DNA of 12,457 nucleotides from positions 1 through 12,457 of the forward strand of contig DRMA01000101.1 in assembly GCA_011375245.1 (NCBI GenBank), given 5' to 3'. Shown here piece after piece: positions 6,172 through 12,457 of this stretch. Position 1 is the first letter of the stretch; each line of letters opens with the position of its first letter. The notes below the pieces were generated by a model. It saw only the letters and a list, made by a program, of their open reading frames with translations. It ran no database searches and had not been told where the DNA came from. Source of the stretch: Thiothrix sp. Lineage in GTDB: Bacteria; Pseudomonadota; Gammaproteobacteria; Thiotrichales; Thiotrichaceae. The translations under genes were made by a program, and so were the position numbers.

Positions 6172-8883
6172 TTAACCTATTTTTTCAATACGCGCAGCGG
6201 ATTTTTTGAAATCCACCTGACCTGAGACGGGATCCCAAATACGGCTCGTCACACGATTGGCTAACCATTTATTTTTCTCAGGTACTGCACTGTCAGCAAC
6301 AGATAAATTCCACGGGCCAAACATATAACCGCGTGGCACATTGTTTCGTGCGGGACGTACTAAACTGTTTGTGCCGACTTGGGCGCGGGCTTCAAGTTGT
6401 CCGCGTCGGGTTATAACGCGTACTTTATCACCATCTTTAATCCCCAAATCCTTGGCATCTTCTTCATGCATTTCGACATACATTTCAGGTACAAGGCGAC
6501 GGGTTGTTGGGCTACGATTCGACTTCGCGGTATGAAAATGTTCATAGACCACACCTAAGCCAAACCAATAGGGGAATTTATCCTTAGGTACGTCATTCCA
6601 TTTTTTGCCACGGTGCTCTTCGTCGGGTAAATCAGGGGTTAAGCCTTTATCGCGCGCTTCTTTGAGTAAGGCAATGTTATCAATGGTATAAACACCTTCT
6701 TTGCTACCAAACTCCATTAATTTAGCGGTTATTTCCTTACGGTTGCTATAGTCTTGCTTGCATATTTTCATATGCACTTTGCCATCACTGGTACGGAAAT
6801 AACCATAAGGTTTATTTTTCCATTGCCCTTCTTGCGACATAAAACGACGTTTTGATCCGCCATGTTTGGCAATTTCATACGTGGGTGCAGGCCATTGAAT
6901 ACCGCGTAATTTTTTGAGTTGTTCATAAGGCGATAGCTTGTCAATTTTTTCGACTTCTAAAATCCCTGTAAGGTCAGTATCTGTGCCAGCGGAAGCGCGG
7001 ACAATATCGCGGAAGATTTCTTCAACATCATAGAAACCATTGTCGGTTCTCTTATAAGGCAAGACCTTATCCATATCCAAGCCGAGTAGCTTCCCAATAC
7101 CTTTTGCTTTATCAATAACCATATCTAAATCAGGACGACAGCCTTTAGGGGGCATGGCCGCTTGTTCGCAGATATTAATACGGCGTTCTGAGCTAATATA
7201 AACACCATCCACTTCACCCCATGTCGCAGCGGGTAAAATAACATCGGCATACAGGTTATTTGGGGCATGACGATAAATTTCTTGTACCACATTAAAGGTT
7301 TTCTTTAAGGCAGGACGTACCAGATTTTCTTGATCAGGCAGATCAATATGTGTGGCATAGACAAGGAACATCGCTTTGACTTCGTCTTTCAATGCTCGCT
7401 CCATCATGCCAACAGCCATACCAGGGTTTTGCGAATTCATTGCATTTTTTAGGTTTGCCTCAGGTACACGCCAATGTTTAGCGATATGCAAGCGATGTTT
7501 GTCATTTTTTAACGGCTGATTGAAGGGCAGACGACCCGTTAGTCCACCTGTAAAGCGTTCACCCATTGCATTAGGTTGTCCTGTCATCGAAAAAGGACCA
7601 CAACCAGGTTTGGCAAGGTTGCCTGTAAGGGTGAGTAAATTAACAATCGAAATAACATTGTGTTGACCGTGAATATGCTGGTTGTAACCAATCCCCCACA
7701 TAATGATCACGCCACCGTAGCCTTTACCTGCGTGTTTGCCTTTACTGCGTTCTAAACGCTTGCGTGTTGCGTCAGCAAATAAGCTTGCAACGTGACGAAT
7801 CAGTTTTGGAGAAACATCATGATTTTTTCCACCCATACGGTCTTGTACTTGTTCGGGGCTGTATTCTTCTTTAATCGTTTTAACGTATTCTTCCCAGCCT
7901 ACAGCGTGCTCCTTAATAAAATCCCAGTCAATGACATCATCGTGTTCCTTGAGCAACACATGGGCGATTGAATTAAGGAAGCTAATATCACCATTGAGAA
8001 TAGGAACGTGTACCGTATTTTTAGGGTTAATATCCTCATAACCCATAACCGTTCCCGTTCTGCGTGGGTCAACAACAACGGTTGGGATGTCCTTTTTTTG
8101 TTTATGATCGGCTGCTCGCCAGAAAATAATCGGATGCGATTCGCGTGCATTATGACCAAAATGCATAATCATATCGCACAGTTCAATATCTTCGTAAGCC
8201 AATGGGGGCGTGTCTGAACCCAGCGTGGCAAAGTACCCTGTAACGGCAGAAGTCATACACATCCGTGCATTCGCTTCGATGGTGTTAGAGCCTAGTACGC
8301 CTTTCATAAACAGGTTTTCTAGGTATTGCCCTTCCATGGTTAGCTGACCTGAACCGTAGAGTGCAATGGAATTCCCCCCGTATTTTTTTACCCTATGGGC
8401 GATTTTGTGATCAATCATCTCCCCCGCTTGTTCATAGGGAACACGCACAAAATGCTCGTCATCAAACGAGCCTTTGGTTTTAGAGACATAGTCTAAATCA
8501 CCATGATCGGGCTTTTTCCATTCTTCCCATACGTCTTTACGTACATAAGTGTCACCTTCAATGCGATCAACATAAATAGGCTCGGCAGCAGTTAAACCTT
8601 TAATGCATTGCAAACCATAGTTGGTTGGGTGTTCTTTATCAGGGCGCATGGAAACAATTTTGCCATTCTCTGCTTGAATGACCGTGCCACAACCGACACC
8701 ACAATAAGGGCATTGGGCTAATGCGGTAGTACGTGAAGCCGTATTGGTTTCTTTTGTGCCTGAAGCGGCTTCCAGCTCTGGATTTGCACCAACCATTAAG
8801 CTTGCACCTGCAACAGCACTGGTGGTAAATGCACTGCTTTTTAAAAAATCACGGCGGCTTAAATTCGTTTTAAATCTTTTCAT
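6172..8883 (-). CDS. napA: Periplasmic nitrate reductase-like Mo-bisMGD catalytic subunit (NapA/NasA type)
   Basis: Tat-exported molybdopterin oxidoreductase of 903 aa, most simply a nitrate reductase. The start at ATG 8883 has AGGAAG upstream and puts the Tat motif SRRDFLKSS at residues 9-17; the longer frame back to 8970 runs into the previous gene. The 4Fe-4S site is C58PYC61GVGC65 with C93 in LQCIKG. The molybdenum ligand is C209 in ANARMCMTSAV, where NapA normally has RHCM. The middle has GFNQH-like GYNQHIHGQHN and TGQPNAMGERFTGG, and the C-terminal cofactor domain has VYEHFHT and the DFKKSAARIEKI ending shared with NapA. CPYCGVGCG, TGQPNAMG and LGSDTPP-YEDIE recall assimilatory NasA/NarB, so the protein mixes both groups. 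Neighbours are a diheme cytochrome c and NapC-like protein upstream, and the DsrC-like and NapGHG genes downstream. No napB or napD is seen. The substrate is inferred. Confidence 0.85.
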   Translation of the reverse strand: MKRFKTNLSRRDFLKSSAFTTSAVAGASLMVGANPELEAASGTKETNTASRTTALAQCPYCGVGCGTVIQAENGKIVSMRPDKEHPTNYGLQCIKGLTAAEPIYVDRIEGDTYVRKDVWEEWKKPDHGDLDYVSKTKGSFDDEHFVRVPYEQAGEMIDHKIAHRVKKYGGNSIALYGSGQLTMEGQYLENLFMKGVLGSNTIEANARMCMTSAVTGYFATLGSDTPPLAYEDIELCDMIMHFGHNARESHPIIFWRAADHKQKKDIPTVVVDPRRTGTVMGYEDINPKNTVHVPILNGDISFLNSIAHVLLKEHDDVIDWDFIKEHAVGWEEYVKTIKEEYSPEQVQDRMGGKNHDVSPKLIRHVASLFADATRKRLERSKGKHAGKGYGGVIIMWGIGYNQHIHGQHNVISIVNLLTLTGNLAKPGCGPFSMTGQPNAMGERFTGGLTGRLPFNQPLKNDKHRLHIAKHWRVPEANLKNAMNSQNPGMAVGMMERALKDEVKAMFLVYATHIDLPDQENLVRPALKKTFNVVQEIYRHAPNNLYADVILPAATWGEVDGVYISSERRINICEQAAMPPKGCRPDLDMVIDKAKGIGKLLGLDMDKVLPYKRTDNGFYDVEEIFRDIVRASAGTDTDLTGILEVEKIDKLSPYEQLKKLRGIQWPAPTYEIAKHGGSKRRFMSQEGQWKNKPYGYFRTSDGKVHMKICKQDYSNRKEITAKLMEFGSKEGVYTIDNIALLKEARDKGLTPDLPDEEHRGKKWNDVPKDKFPYWFGLGVVYEHFHTAKSNRSPTTRRLVPEMYVEMHEEDAKDLGIKDGDKVRVITRRGQLEARAQVGTNSLVRPARNNVPRGYMFGPWNLSVADSAVPEKNKWLANRVTSRIWDPVSGQVDFKKSAARIEKIG

Positions 8884-8902
8884 GGTTATCTTCCTGATCC
8901 TT

Positions 8903-9562
8903 TTATACTTTTTCTTTTGTCGTAACGAGACTGCGTAAATAAACAATAATATCGTCAATTTCTTGGTCACTTAGATTGGCAAGACCTTTTGCGCCAGAGA
9001 AACCTAACATACGTGTTCCCGTCCGACCTTCTTTAATCGTGGTACGCAAAAAACCATCGGATGCTTTGTTTAATGTACCTATTTTGCCAATGGCTGTGCC
9101 TGTACCACCTGCAATATAGCCGTCACCTTTAGGACCATGACAAGTGCTACAAATACTTGCAAAACGTTGTTTACCAATAGCAGGATCACCTTTTGCCTTA
9201 GGCAGTGCATTAACAGCAGCAGAGCGATCAGGTAATGTGGCAAAGCTGCGAAGATAGGCAAGAATCGCCATCACTTTCTCTCGTCCAAGATGGGCAAAAG
9301 GAGGCATACCTGTCTCAGGTCGCCCATCGCGTACTGTGCCTAAAATGAATTTGTCACTAACGATGCTAAGAAACTCAGGGTTAGAAAGAGAAGGAGCAAA
9401 ACCAGGCTTGCCAATCGCATCGGCTTGATGGCAAAAAATGCAGTTTTGTTGGTAAAGTGCTTTTCCTTGGGATATTTTTGCATCATCTGCAGCAAAAAGA
9501 GCACTTGTAGTCAACGCATACAGCATGATGATGGGATAAAGATAGTAGGTGTATTGCTTCAT
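8903..9562 (-). CDS. Diheme class I cytochrome c, periplasmic
   Basis: Exported electron carrier of 219 aa with two cytochrome c domains. A signal peptide covers residues 1-25 (IIMLYALTTSALFAADD). Domain one binds heme at CIFCH (41-45) with M86 in GMPPF as likely axial ligand. Domain two binds at CSTCH (138-142) with M185 in RMLGF. Each domain ends in the usual helix (AILAYLRSF and DIIVYLRSL). The start at ATG 9562 is set by an AGGAGG just upstream and by the signal peptide; the frame extends to 9673 but without support. The gene lies 19 nt before napA. Its fold is that of two class I domains, not NapB, yet its position suggests that it delivers electrons to the catalytic subunit. Confidence 0.88.
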   Translation of the reverse strand: MKQYTYYLYPIIMLYALTTSALFAADDAKISQGKALYQQNCIFCHQADAIGKPGFAPSLSNPEFLSIVSDKFILGTVRDGRPETGMPPFAHLGREKVMAILAYLRSFATLPDRSAAVNALPKAKGDPAIGKQRFASICSTCHGPKGDGYIAGGTGTAIGKIGTLNKASDGFLRTTIKEGRTGTRMLGFSGAKGLANLSDQEIDDIIVYLRSLVTTKEKV

Positions 9563-9614
9563 GTAAATCCTCCTAACGGATTGCTTCTTAGTTGAGGGCG
9601 TTCTTATTGTTAGT

Positions 9615-9632
9615 CGATGTAAACGATGTAAA
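9615..9632. repeat. Tandem 9-bp repeat, two copies
   Basis: CGATGTAAA occurs twice head to tail (9615-9623 and 9624-9632) in the 104-nt gap between the NapC-like and cytochrome genes. It may be a simple slippage product or a paired binding site; nothing else in the gap explains it. Confidence 0.6.
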
Positions 9633-9666
9633 CTATTTGGTTTGATAACTATGCAATAACAAAACG

Positions 9667-10317
9667 TTACCAATCCTCCTTCTTAATGGGAGCAGGCATG
9701 TCTTTATGGCATTCATAGCAGACAATATTGTGTTGCTTAATCTTCTTATGCCAGCCGTCAATGAGGGTATTTTTATTAAAATCATTGGGCAATGTATGGG
9801 CAATACCTTGATGGCAATCAATACACGTTTGTTTCCATTCAAGTGCAAGTGTGTGCATTTTACTTGCCATGGCACTTTGTTTGTCTTCTGCCATTGCACC
9901 TTGTTTATGGCAGTTACGGCATTCTCGTGAATCCGTTTCACGCATCCCTTCCCATACGGCATAGGCAAGCTTTGAACGTTTTGCTTGAAATTTTTCACGG
10001 CTACTAATGCTGCCGATGAGCCAATGAAATAACTCATTACTTGCACGAATTTTTCGTGCGACTTTATACGTCCATTCACGAGGGACATGACAATCAGGAC
10101 AGCTTGCACGAACGCCTGTTGCACTGCTGTAATGGATGGTTTTTTTGTATTCTTGATAGACATTTTTTTCCATTTCATGACAAGAAATACAAAACGACTC
10201 AGTATTCGTTAGCTCCAGACTCCAATTAAATCCCCCCCAGAAAAGGATACCCGTCACAAAAAACAAAACGGCTGCGACAATGCATTTAGATGAAATATGT
10301 TGTGCGATCCATTTCAA
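9667..10317 (-). CDS. NapC/NirT-family membrane cytochrome c with five heme sites
   Basis: Membrane-anchored quinol dehydrogenase of 216 aa, first gene of the operon. One N-terminal helix (about 11-32) anchors a periplasmic domain. CxxCH motifs are at 43-47 (CISCH), 73-77 (CPDCH), 133-137 (CRNCH), 165-169 (CIDCH) and 200-204 (CYECH). The first four are placed as in NapC/NirT, with the family phrase CIDCHQGIAHTLP. The fifth lies in a C-terminal extension of about 35 residues that ordinary NapC lacks; TorC-type proteins also have a fifth heme, but in a much larger extra domain. No ATG fits: the frame opens after a stop and the likely start is TTG at 10317, with GAAGG about 10 nt upstream; ATT at 10320 is the only other candidate. 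The role is to draw electrons from quinol to the diheme cytochrome or the catalytic subunit (inferred). Confidence 0.85.
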   Translation of the reverse strand: MKWIAQHISSKCIVAAVLFFVTGILFWGGFNWSLELTNTESFCISCHEMEKNVYQEYKKTIHYSSATGVRASCPDCHVPREWTYKVARKIRASNELFHWLIGSISSREKFQAKRSKLAYAVWEGMRETDSRECRNCHKQGAMAEDKQSAMASKMHTLALEWKQTCIDCHQGIAHTLPNDFNKNTLIDGWHKKIKQHNIVCYECHKDMPAPIKKEDW

Positions 10318-10412
10318 AATTGTTCTGCCTTCTTATTGTTAGATTATTATTAGAGATATGACATATGCATACATACATACGCGGAGGATACATTGATCTT
10401 CAATAACAATAA

Positions 10413-10426
10413 TTGACATACATCAA
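10413..10426. promoter_or_regulatory. FNR/ANR-type binding site
   Basis: TTGACATACATCAA matches the FNR consensus TTGAT-N4-ATCAA at 9 of 10 defined positions. Its centre is about 103 nt from the NapC-like start and about 97 nt from the HupE-like ATG, so it could serve either direction. It also contains a perfect TTGACA, so a plain -35 element on the plus strand is an alternative reading. Confidence 0.55.
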
Positions 10427-10503
10427 TTGGAACAAATAGCTGGTGTGCATATCAGGGATTTGAGAGTTTAAAGAAATACATAGTGACTCTCTTATTGAAT
10501 GTA

Positions 10504-10509
10504 TATAAT
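10504..10509 (+). promoter_or_regulatory. Possible -10 box giving a leaderless transcript
   Basis: A perfect TATAAT sits 6 nt before the ATG at 10516. If used, transcription would begin at or next to that ATG, which has no Shine-Dalgarno sequence. The -35 region (TAGTGA at 10481-10486) is poor. Confidence 0.3.
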
Positions 10510-10515
10510 CAGCGC

Positions 10516-11145
10516 ATGCTCTTTTATTCTCGCTATTTTCATTTTACCTTAGCCTTAATGGCATTATTTTTTCCCAACATTGCCTTAGCGCACAGCCCCA
10601 TTAAAGGGATGGGGGATTTTTTGAATGGCGTGCTACATCCTCTACTCGTGCCTTCACAGGTATTACTTATTGTTGCACTTGGCTTATGGTATGGGCAGCA
10701 CCAACCTAACCAGCATAAAAAATCAGTCTTGCTTTTCTTATTGGCAACCATTGTTGGTTTGCTTATCACAGGGCTATTTCCTGTTATCAATACTATAGGG
10801 AATAACACGTTATTTTTATTGCTTTTAATGATGAGCATTAGCATAGGAATGATTATTGTGACAGGGGTTTCCATTCCACCTCCTGTTTTTATTTTGTTAG
10901 GGTTACTTTCTGGTTTTTTGCTAGGTCTTGATTCTTCACCCGATCAGCTTGTGATGAAAGAAAAAATTGCCTCGCTGTTTGGTAGTGGTATAGGCATCTA
11001 TTTTTTAATGCTTTATGCAATGGCATTATCTGAAAGTTTGAGTACAAAACCATGGCAAACGATTGCTGTACGGGTTATTGCCTCTTGGTTAAGTGCGAGT
11101 GCCTTTATGGTATTAGCCCTTCATTTTTCTCTTAATAAATGGTAA
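10516..11145 (+). CDS. HupE/UreJ-like membrane protein lacking the metal-binding motif
   Basis: Polytopic inner-membrane protein of 209 aa from ATG 10516. A GTG at 10483 would add 11 residues, with no better ribosome site. A signal-like segment ends at about residue 25 (FFPNIALA) with mature N-terminus HSPIKGMGDF, as in HupE. About six hydrophobic helices follow. The first helix region reads GVLHPLLVPSQVLLIVALGLW, which lines up with the HupE signature H-x5-D-H, but the D-H pair is S47-Q48 here. The second HupE motif (HGxAHG) aligns with GLLSGFLLGLD and has no histidine. Nickel or cobalt transport is therefore doubtful, although the fold is clear. It is the first of two HupE-family genes, 7 nt before the next, and divergent from the nap-like operon. 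Confidence 0.7.
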   Translation: MLFYSRYFHFTLALMALFFPNIALAHSPIKGMGDFLNGVLHPLLVPSQVLLIVALGLWYGQHQPNQHKKSVLLFLLATIVGLLITGLFPVINTIGNNTLFLLLLMMSISIGMIIVTGVSIPPPVFILLGLLSGFLLGLDSSPDQLVMKEKIASLFGSGIGIYFLMLYAMALSESLSTKPWQTIAVRVIASWLSASAFMVLALHFSLNKW

Positions 11146-11152
11146 ATGCGAG

Positions 11153-12316
11153 ATGGCGCTATTGCATCAATTCATGCATCAATTCATATTGTTTTTTCTG
11201 TTACTCACCTTCTCAAGCATAAGCTATGCCGATTTAGTAAAACCTGCTTTAATTGAAATTAATGTCAATAAACAAGGTCATGTCGCTATAGAAATTCGCG
11301 CCAGTATTGAAGCCTTACTAACAGGTATTAATGGGCGTTATAAAAATACTAAAGATGCGCCTAACGCGGCTGAATATGATCACTTGCGACAAATGAGTAG
11401 TGAACAACTATTGCCAGAATTTGAAAAATTCAAAGTGAATTTTCTCAATAAAATTTATCTTGAAGATAATCAACAGCATAAAATTCCATTGTCGCTTAGT
11501 AAGGTGGAAATTCCTGAACGTGGCTATACCAAAGTACCACGCATTAGTGTGATTAGCGTGCAAGGTCAAGTGGATTTAAGTACTCAATCAGTGCGATGGT
11601 ATTACCCACTTTCTTTTGGCGATTATGCGGTACGTTTACGACAAGTTGATCTTGAAAAGCAAAAATTTCACTGGTCAGAATGGCAATGGGTACGCAGTGA
11701 TGAACCGAGTGATCTTATGTCAATCACTGAAATTGTTGCACGTAAGCCATTAATTAACACGATTGGGAATTATATTGAACTTGGCTATAAACACATTCTG
11801 CCTAAAGGAACGGATCATATATTGTTTATCTTCGGACTGTTCTTATTTTCAAGCGCGTTTCGTCCATTACTGTGGCAAATCACCATGTTTACGATTGCTC
11901 ACACGATTACCTTAGGGCTTGCAATGAATGGTGTGTTTGATTTGCCTGAACGAATCGTTCAACCATTAATTGCCTTATCTATTGTTTATGTTGGCGTTGA
12001 AAATGTGTTTAACAATGGTTTGCAGAAAAGTAGATTGGCCTTAGTCTTTGGCTTTGGTTTACTGCATGGGCTGGGATTTGCCAGTATGTTAGCCGATTTT
12101 GGTATGCCTGAGGGGGCTTTTGTCACTGCACTGATTAGTTTTAATATTGGCGTTGAATTAGGGCAGTTAAGTATCTTATTCGGTGCTTTTTTGTTAATTG
12201 GCTTATGGTTTGGTCAACGAGCATGGTACAAAACATTGGTGATTAATCCTGCTTCAATCATGATTGCATTGATTGCTTTTTATTGGTTTATTGACCGTTT
12301 GGCATTGTTCACTTGA
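11153..12316 (+). CDS. HupE/UreJ_2-family membrane protein
   Basis: Protein of 387 aa with a signal peptide (about 1-26, FILFFLLLTFSSISYA), an extracytoplasmic domain (27-195) without recognised motif, and a C-terminal polytopic HupE/UreJ_2 domain (about 205-387). Candidate metal-binding sites are kept: H214 and D221-H222 in GYKHILPKGTDHILF, H250 in TIAHTITL, H305 in GLLHGLGFA, and E335 in NIGVELGQL. Members of this family are proposed metal permeases, but few have been tested. The start at ATG 11153 is 7 nt after the preceding stop; an ATG at 11174 is the alternative and lies within a 12-bp duplication. With its degenerate HupE neighbour it could form a two-part membrane system; the link to the nap-like operon is only positional. 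Confidence 0.8.
   Translation: MALLHQFMHQFILFFLLLTFSSISYADLVKPALIEINVNKQGHVAIEIRASIEALLTGINGRYKNTKDAPNAAEYDHLRQMSSEQLLPEFEKFKVNFLNKIYLEDNQQHKIPLSLSKVEIPERGYTKVPRISVISVQGQVDLSTQSVRWYYPLSFGDYAVRLRQVDLEKQKFHWSEWQWVRSDEPSDLMSITEIVARKPLINTIGNYIELGYKHILPKGTDHILFIFGLFLFSSAFRPLLWQITMFTIAHTITLGLAMNGVFDLPERIVQPLIALSIVYVGVENVFNNGLQKSRLALVFGFGLLHGLGFASMLADFGMPEGAFVTALISFNIGVELGQLSILFGAFLLIGLWFGQRAWYKTLVINPASIMIALIAFYWFIDRLALFT
11164..11187 (+). repeat. In-frame 12-bp tandem duplication in the signal peptide
   Basis: GCATCAATTCAT occurs twice in a row at 11164-11175 and 11176-11187, giving HQFMHQFI in the protein. It keeps frame and creates the second possible ATG. Confidence 0.9.
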
Positions 12317-12358
12317 ACAAATAACATATCTATAAATCCCACCCTTGTAGAGCGCAGT

Positions 12359-12379
12359 CCCGCCTTCTTTAGAGGCGGG
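12359..12379. repeat. Subterminal hairpin of the IS200/IS605-type element
   Basis: CCCGCCT (12359-12365) pairs perfectly with AGGCGGG (12373-12379) around a 7-nt loop. Imperfect hairpins near each end are what Y1 transposases recognise as single strands. It could also end tnpA transcription, but there is no T-run. Confidence 0.75.
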
Positions 12380-12391
12380 TTAGCGGAACGA

Positions 12392-12457
12392 TTAAGAAGG
12401 GCGCGACTGCCCCTTGATGTAGTTTGCGATGATTTCAAGAGAAGCACCACCTGTTGA
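12392..12457 (-). CDS. tnpA: IS200/IS605-type transposase TnpA, C-terminal fragment
   Basis: The last 21 codons and the TAA stop are in the window; the rest continues past the right edge. The peptide STGGASLEIIANYIKGQSRP matches the end of Y1 (HUH) transposases, where a glycine pair precedes a final helix that carries the catalytic tyrosine in a Y-I-x-x-Q context. The Y at YIKGQ follows that pattern only in part, so the family is assigned mostly from the overall phrase and the adjacent hairpin. The gene may be intact outside the window. Confidence 0.6.
   Translation of the reverse strand, partial: STGGASLEIIANYIKGQSRPS

Larger units (their letters stand above)
10318..10515. promoter_or_regulatory. 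Divergent control region between the nap-like operon and the HupE-like genes
   Basis: The region separates oppositely transcribed genes. It contains the FNR-type palindrome at 10413-10426, a short CATAC microsatellite near 10365-10380, and a perfect TATAAT at 10504-10509 facing the HupE-like gene. No convincing sigma-70 -10 box was found for the leftward operon. Confidence 0.5.
12317..12457 (-). mobile_element. Right end of an IS200/IS605-type insertion sequence, cut by the window edge
   Basis: The minus strand carries the end of a Y1 transposase gene followed by a subterminal hairpin, the arrangement of IS200/IS605 right ends. It starts soon after the stop of the HupE/UreJ_2 gene, so the insertion lies just downstream of that gene. 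The exact cleavage point cannot be fixed without the other end or an empty site. An imperfect inverted repeat also links 12354-12369 with 12394-12410, overlapping the last tnpA codons. Confidence 0.6.

Noticed and set aside
8903..9562. Calling the diheme cytochrome NapB
   Set aside because: It has two class I cytochrome domains with methionine ligands and is longer than NapB; only the heme count agrees.
9633..10178. 181-codon open frame on the minus strand overlapping the NapC-like gene
   Set aside because: It is a shifted frame of the five-heme cytochrome; it has no signal, domain or ribosome site of its own.
10393..10406. Second FNR-type site
   Set aside because: Only the left half (TTGAT) fits; the right half does not match.
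1..12457. CRISPR array, tRNA or rRNA genes
   Set aside because: No regularly spaced direct repeats and no tRNA or rRNA-like sequence were seen on either strand.

Overview
The window looks like accessory DNA from a respiratory, probably sulfur-oxidising gammaproteobacterium of the Beggiatoa/Thiothrix type. The reasons are the AT-leaning but coding-dense sequence, a nitrate-reductase-like operon with a DsrC/TusE-family protein inside it, several c-type cytochromes, and REP-type repeats. The taxonomic guess is an inference and no gene here proves it.

Layout. (1) 1-299: non-coding leader holding a compact three-way-junction inverted-repeat structure. (2) 300-2447 (+): a superfamily 2 helicase of the herpes origin-binding / CyRepA1 plasmid-replication type. 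(3) 2448-2842: convergent intergenic region dominated by a roughly 248-bp nested, imperfect palindrome with a perfect 28-bp core stem. (4) 10317-2843 (-): a long operon transcribed leftward. Its order is five-heme NapC/NirT-type quinol dehydrogenase, diheme cytochrome c, Tat-exported Mo-bisMGD catalytic subunit of the NapA/NasA type, DsrC/TusE-family protein, NapG, NapH, a second NapG-like ferredoxin, and a membrane-anchored FixH/YtkA-like protein of unknown role. A BIME-like pair of REP hairpins interrupts the operon between the catalytic subunit and the DsrC-like gene. (5) 10318-10515: divergent control region with an FNR-type palindrome. (6) 10516-12316 (+): two HupE/UreJ-family membrane proteins. 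(7) 12317-12457: the 3' end of an IS200/IS605-type element on the minus strand, with a terminal hairpin and the last 21 codons of tnpA.

How the genes may work together (inference). NapC-like and NapGH(G) provide two routes for quinol oxidation. The diheme cytochrome c could carry electrons to the catalytic subunit in place of NapB, for which no gene is present. No napD chaperone gene is seen either. The DsrC-like protein, which keeps only one of the two redox cysteines, hints at a sulfur link. The FNR-like site fits oxygen-responsive expression. The catalytic subunit is most simply a nitrate reductase, but its motifs mix NapA and NasA/NarB character, so the substrate is not certain.

The most unusual items are the giant palindrome next to the replication-initiator-like helicase, the structured leader of that gene, the five-heme NapC, the single-cysteine DsrC inside a nap-like operon without napB/napD, and a HupE-like protein that has lost its metal-binding histidine motifs.
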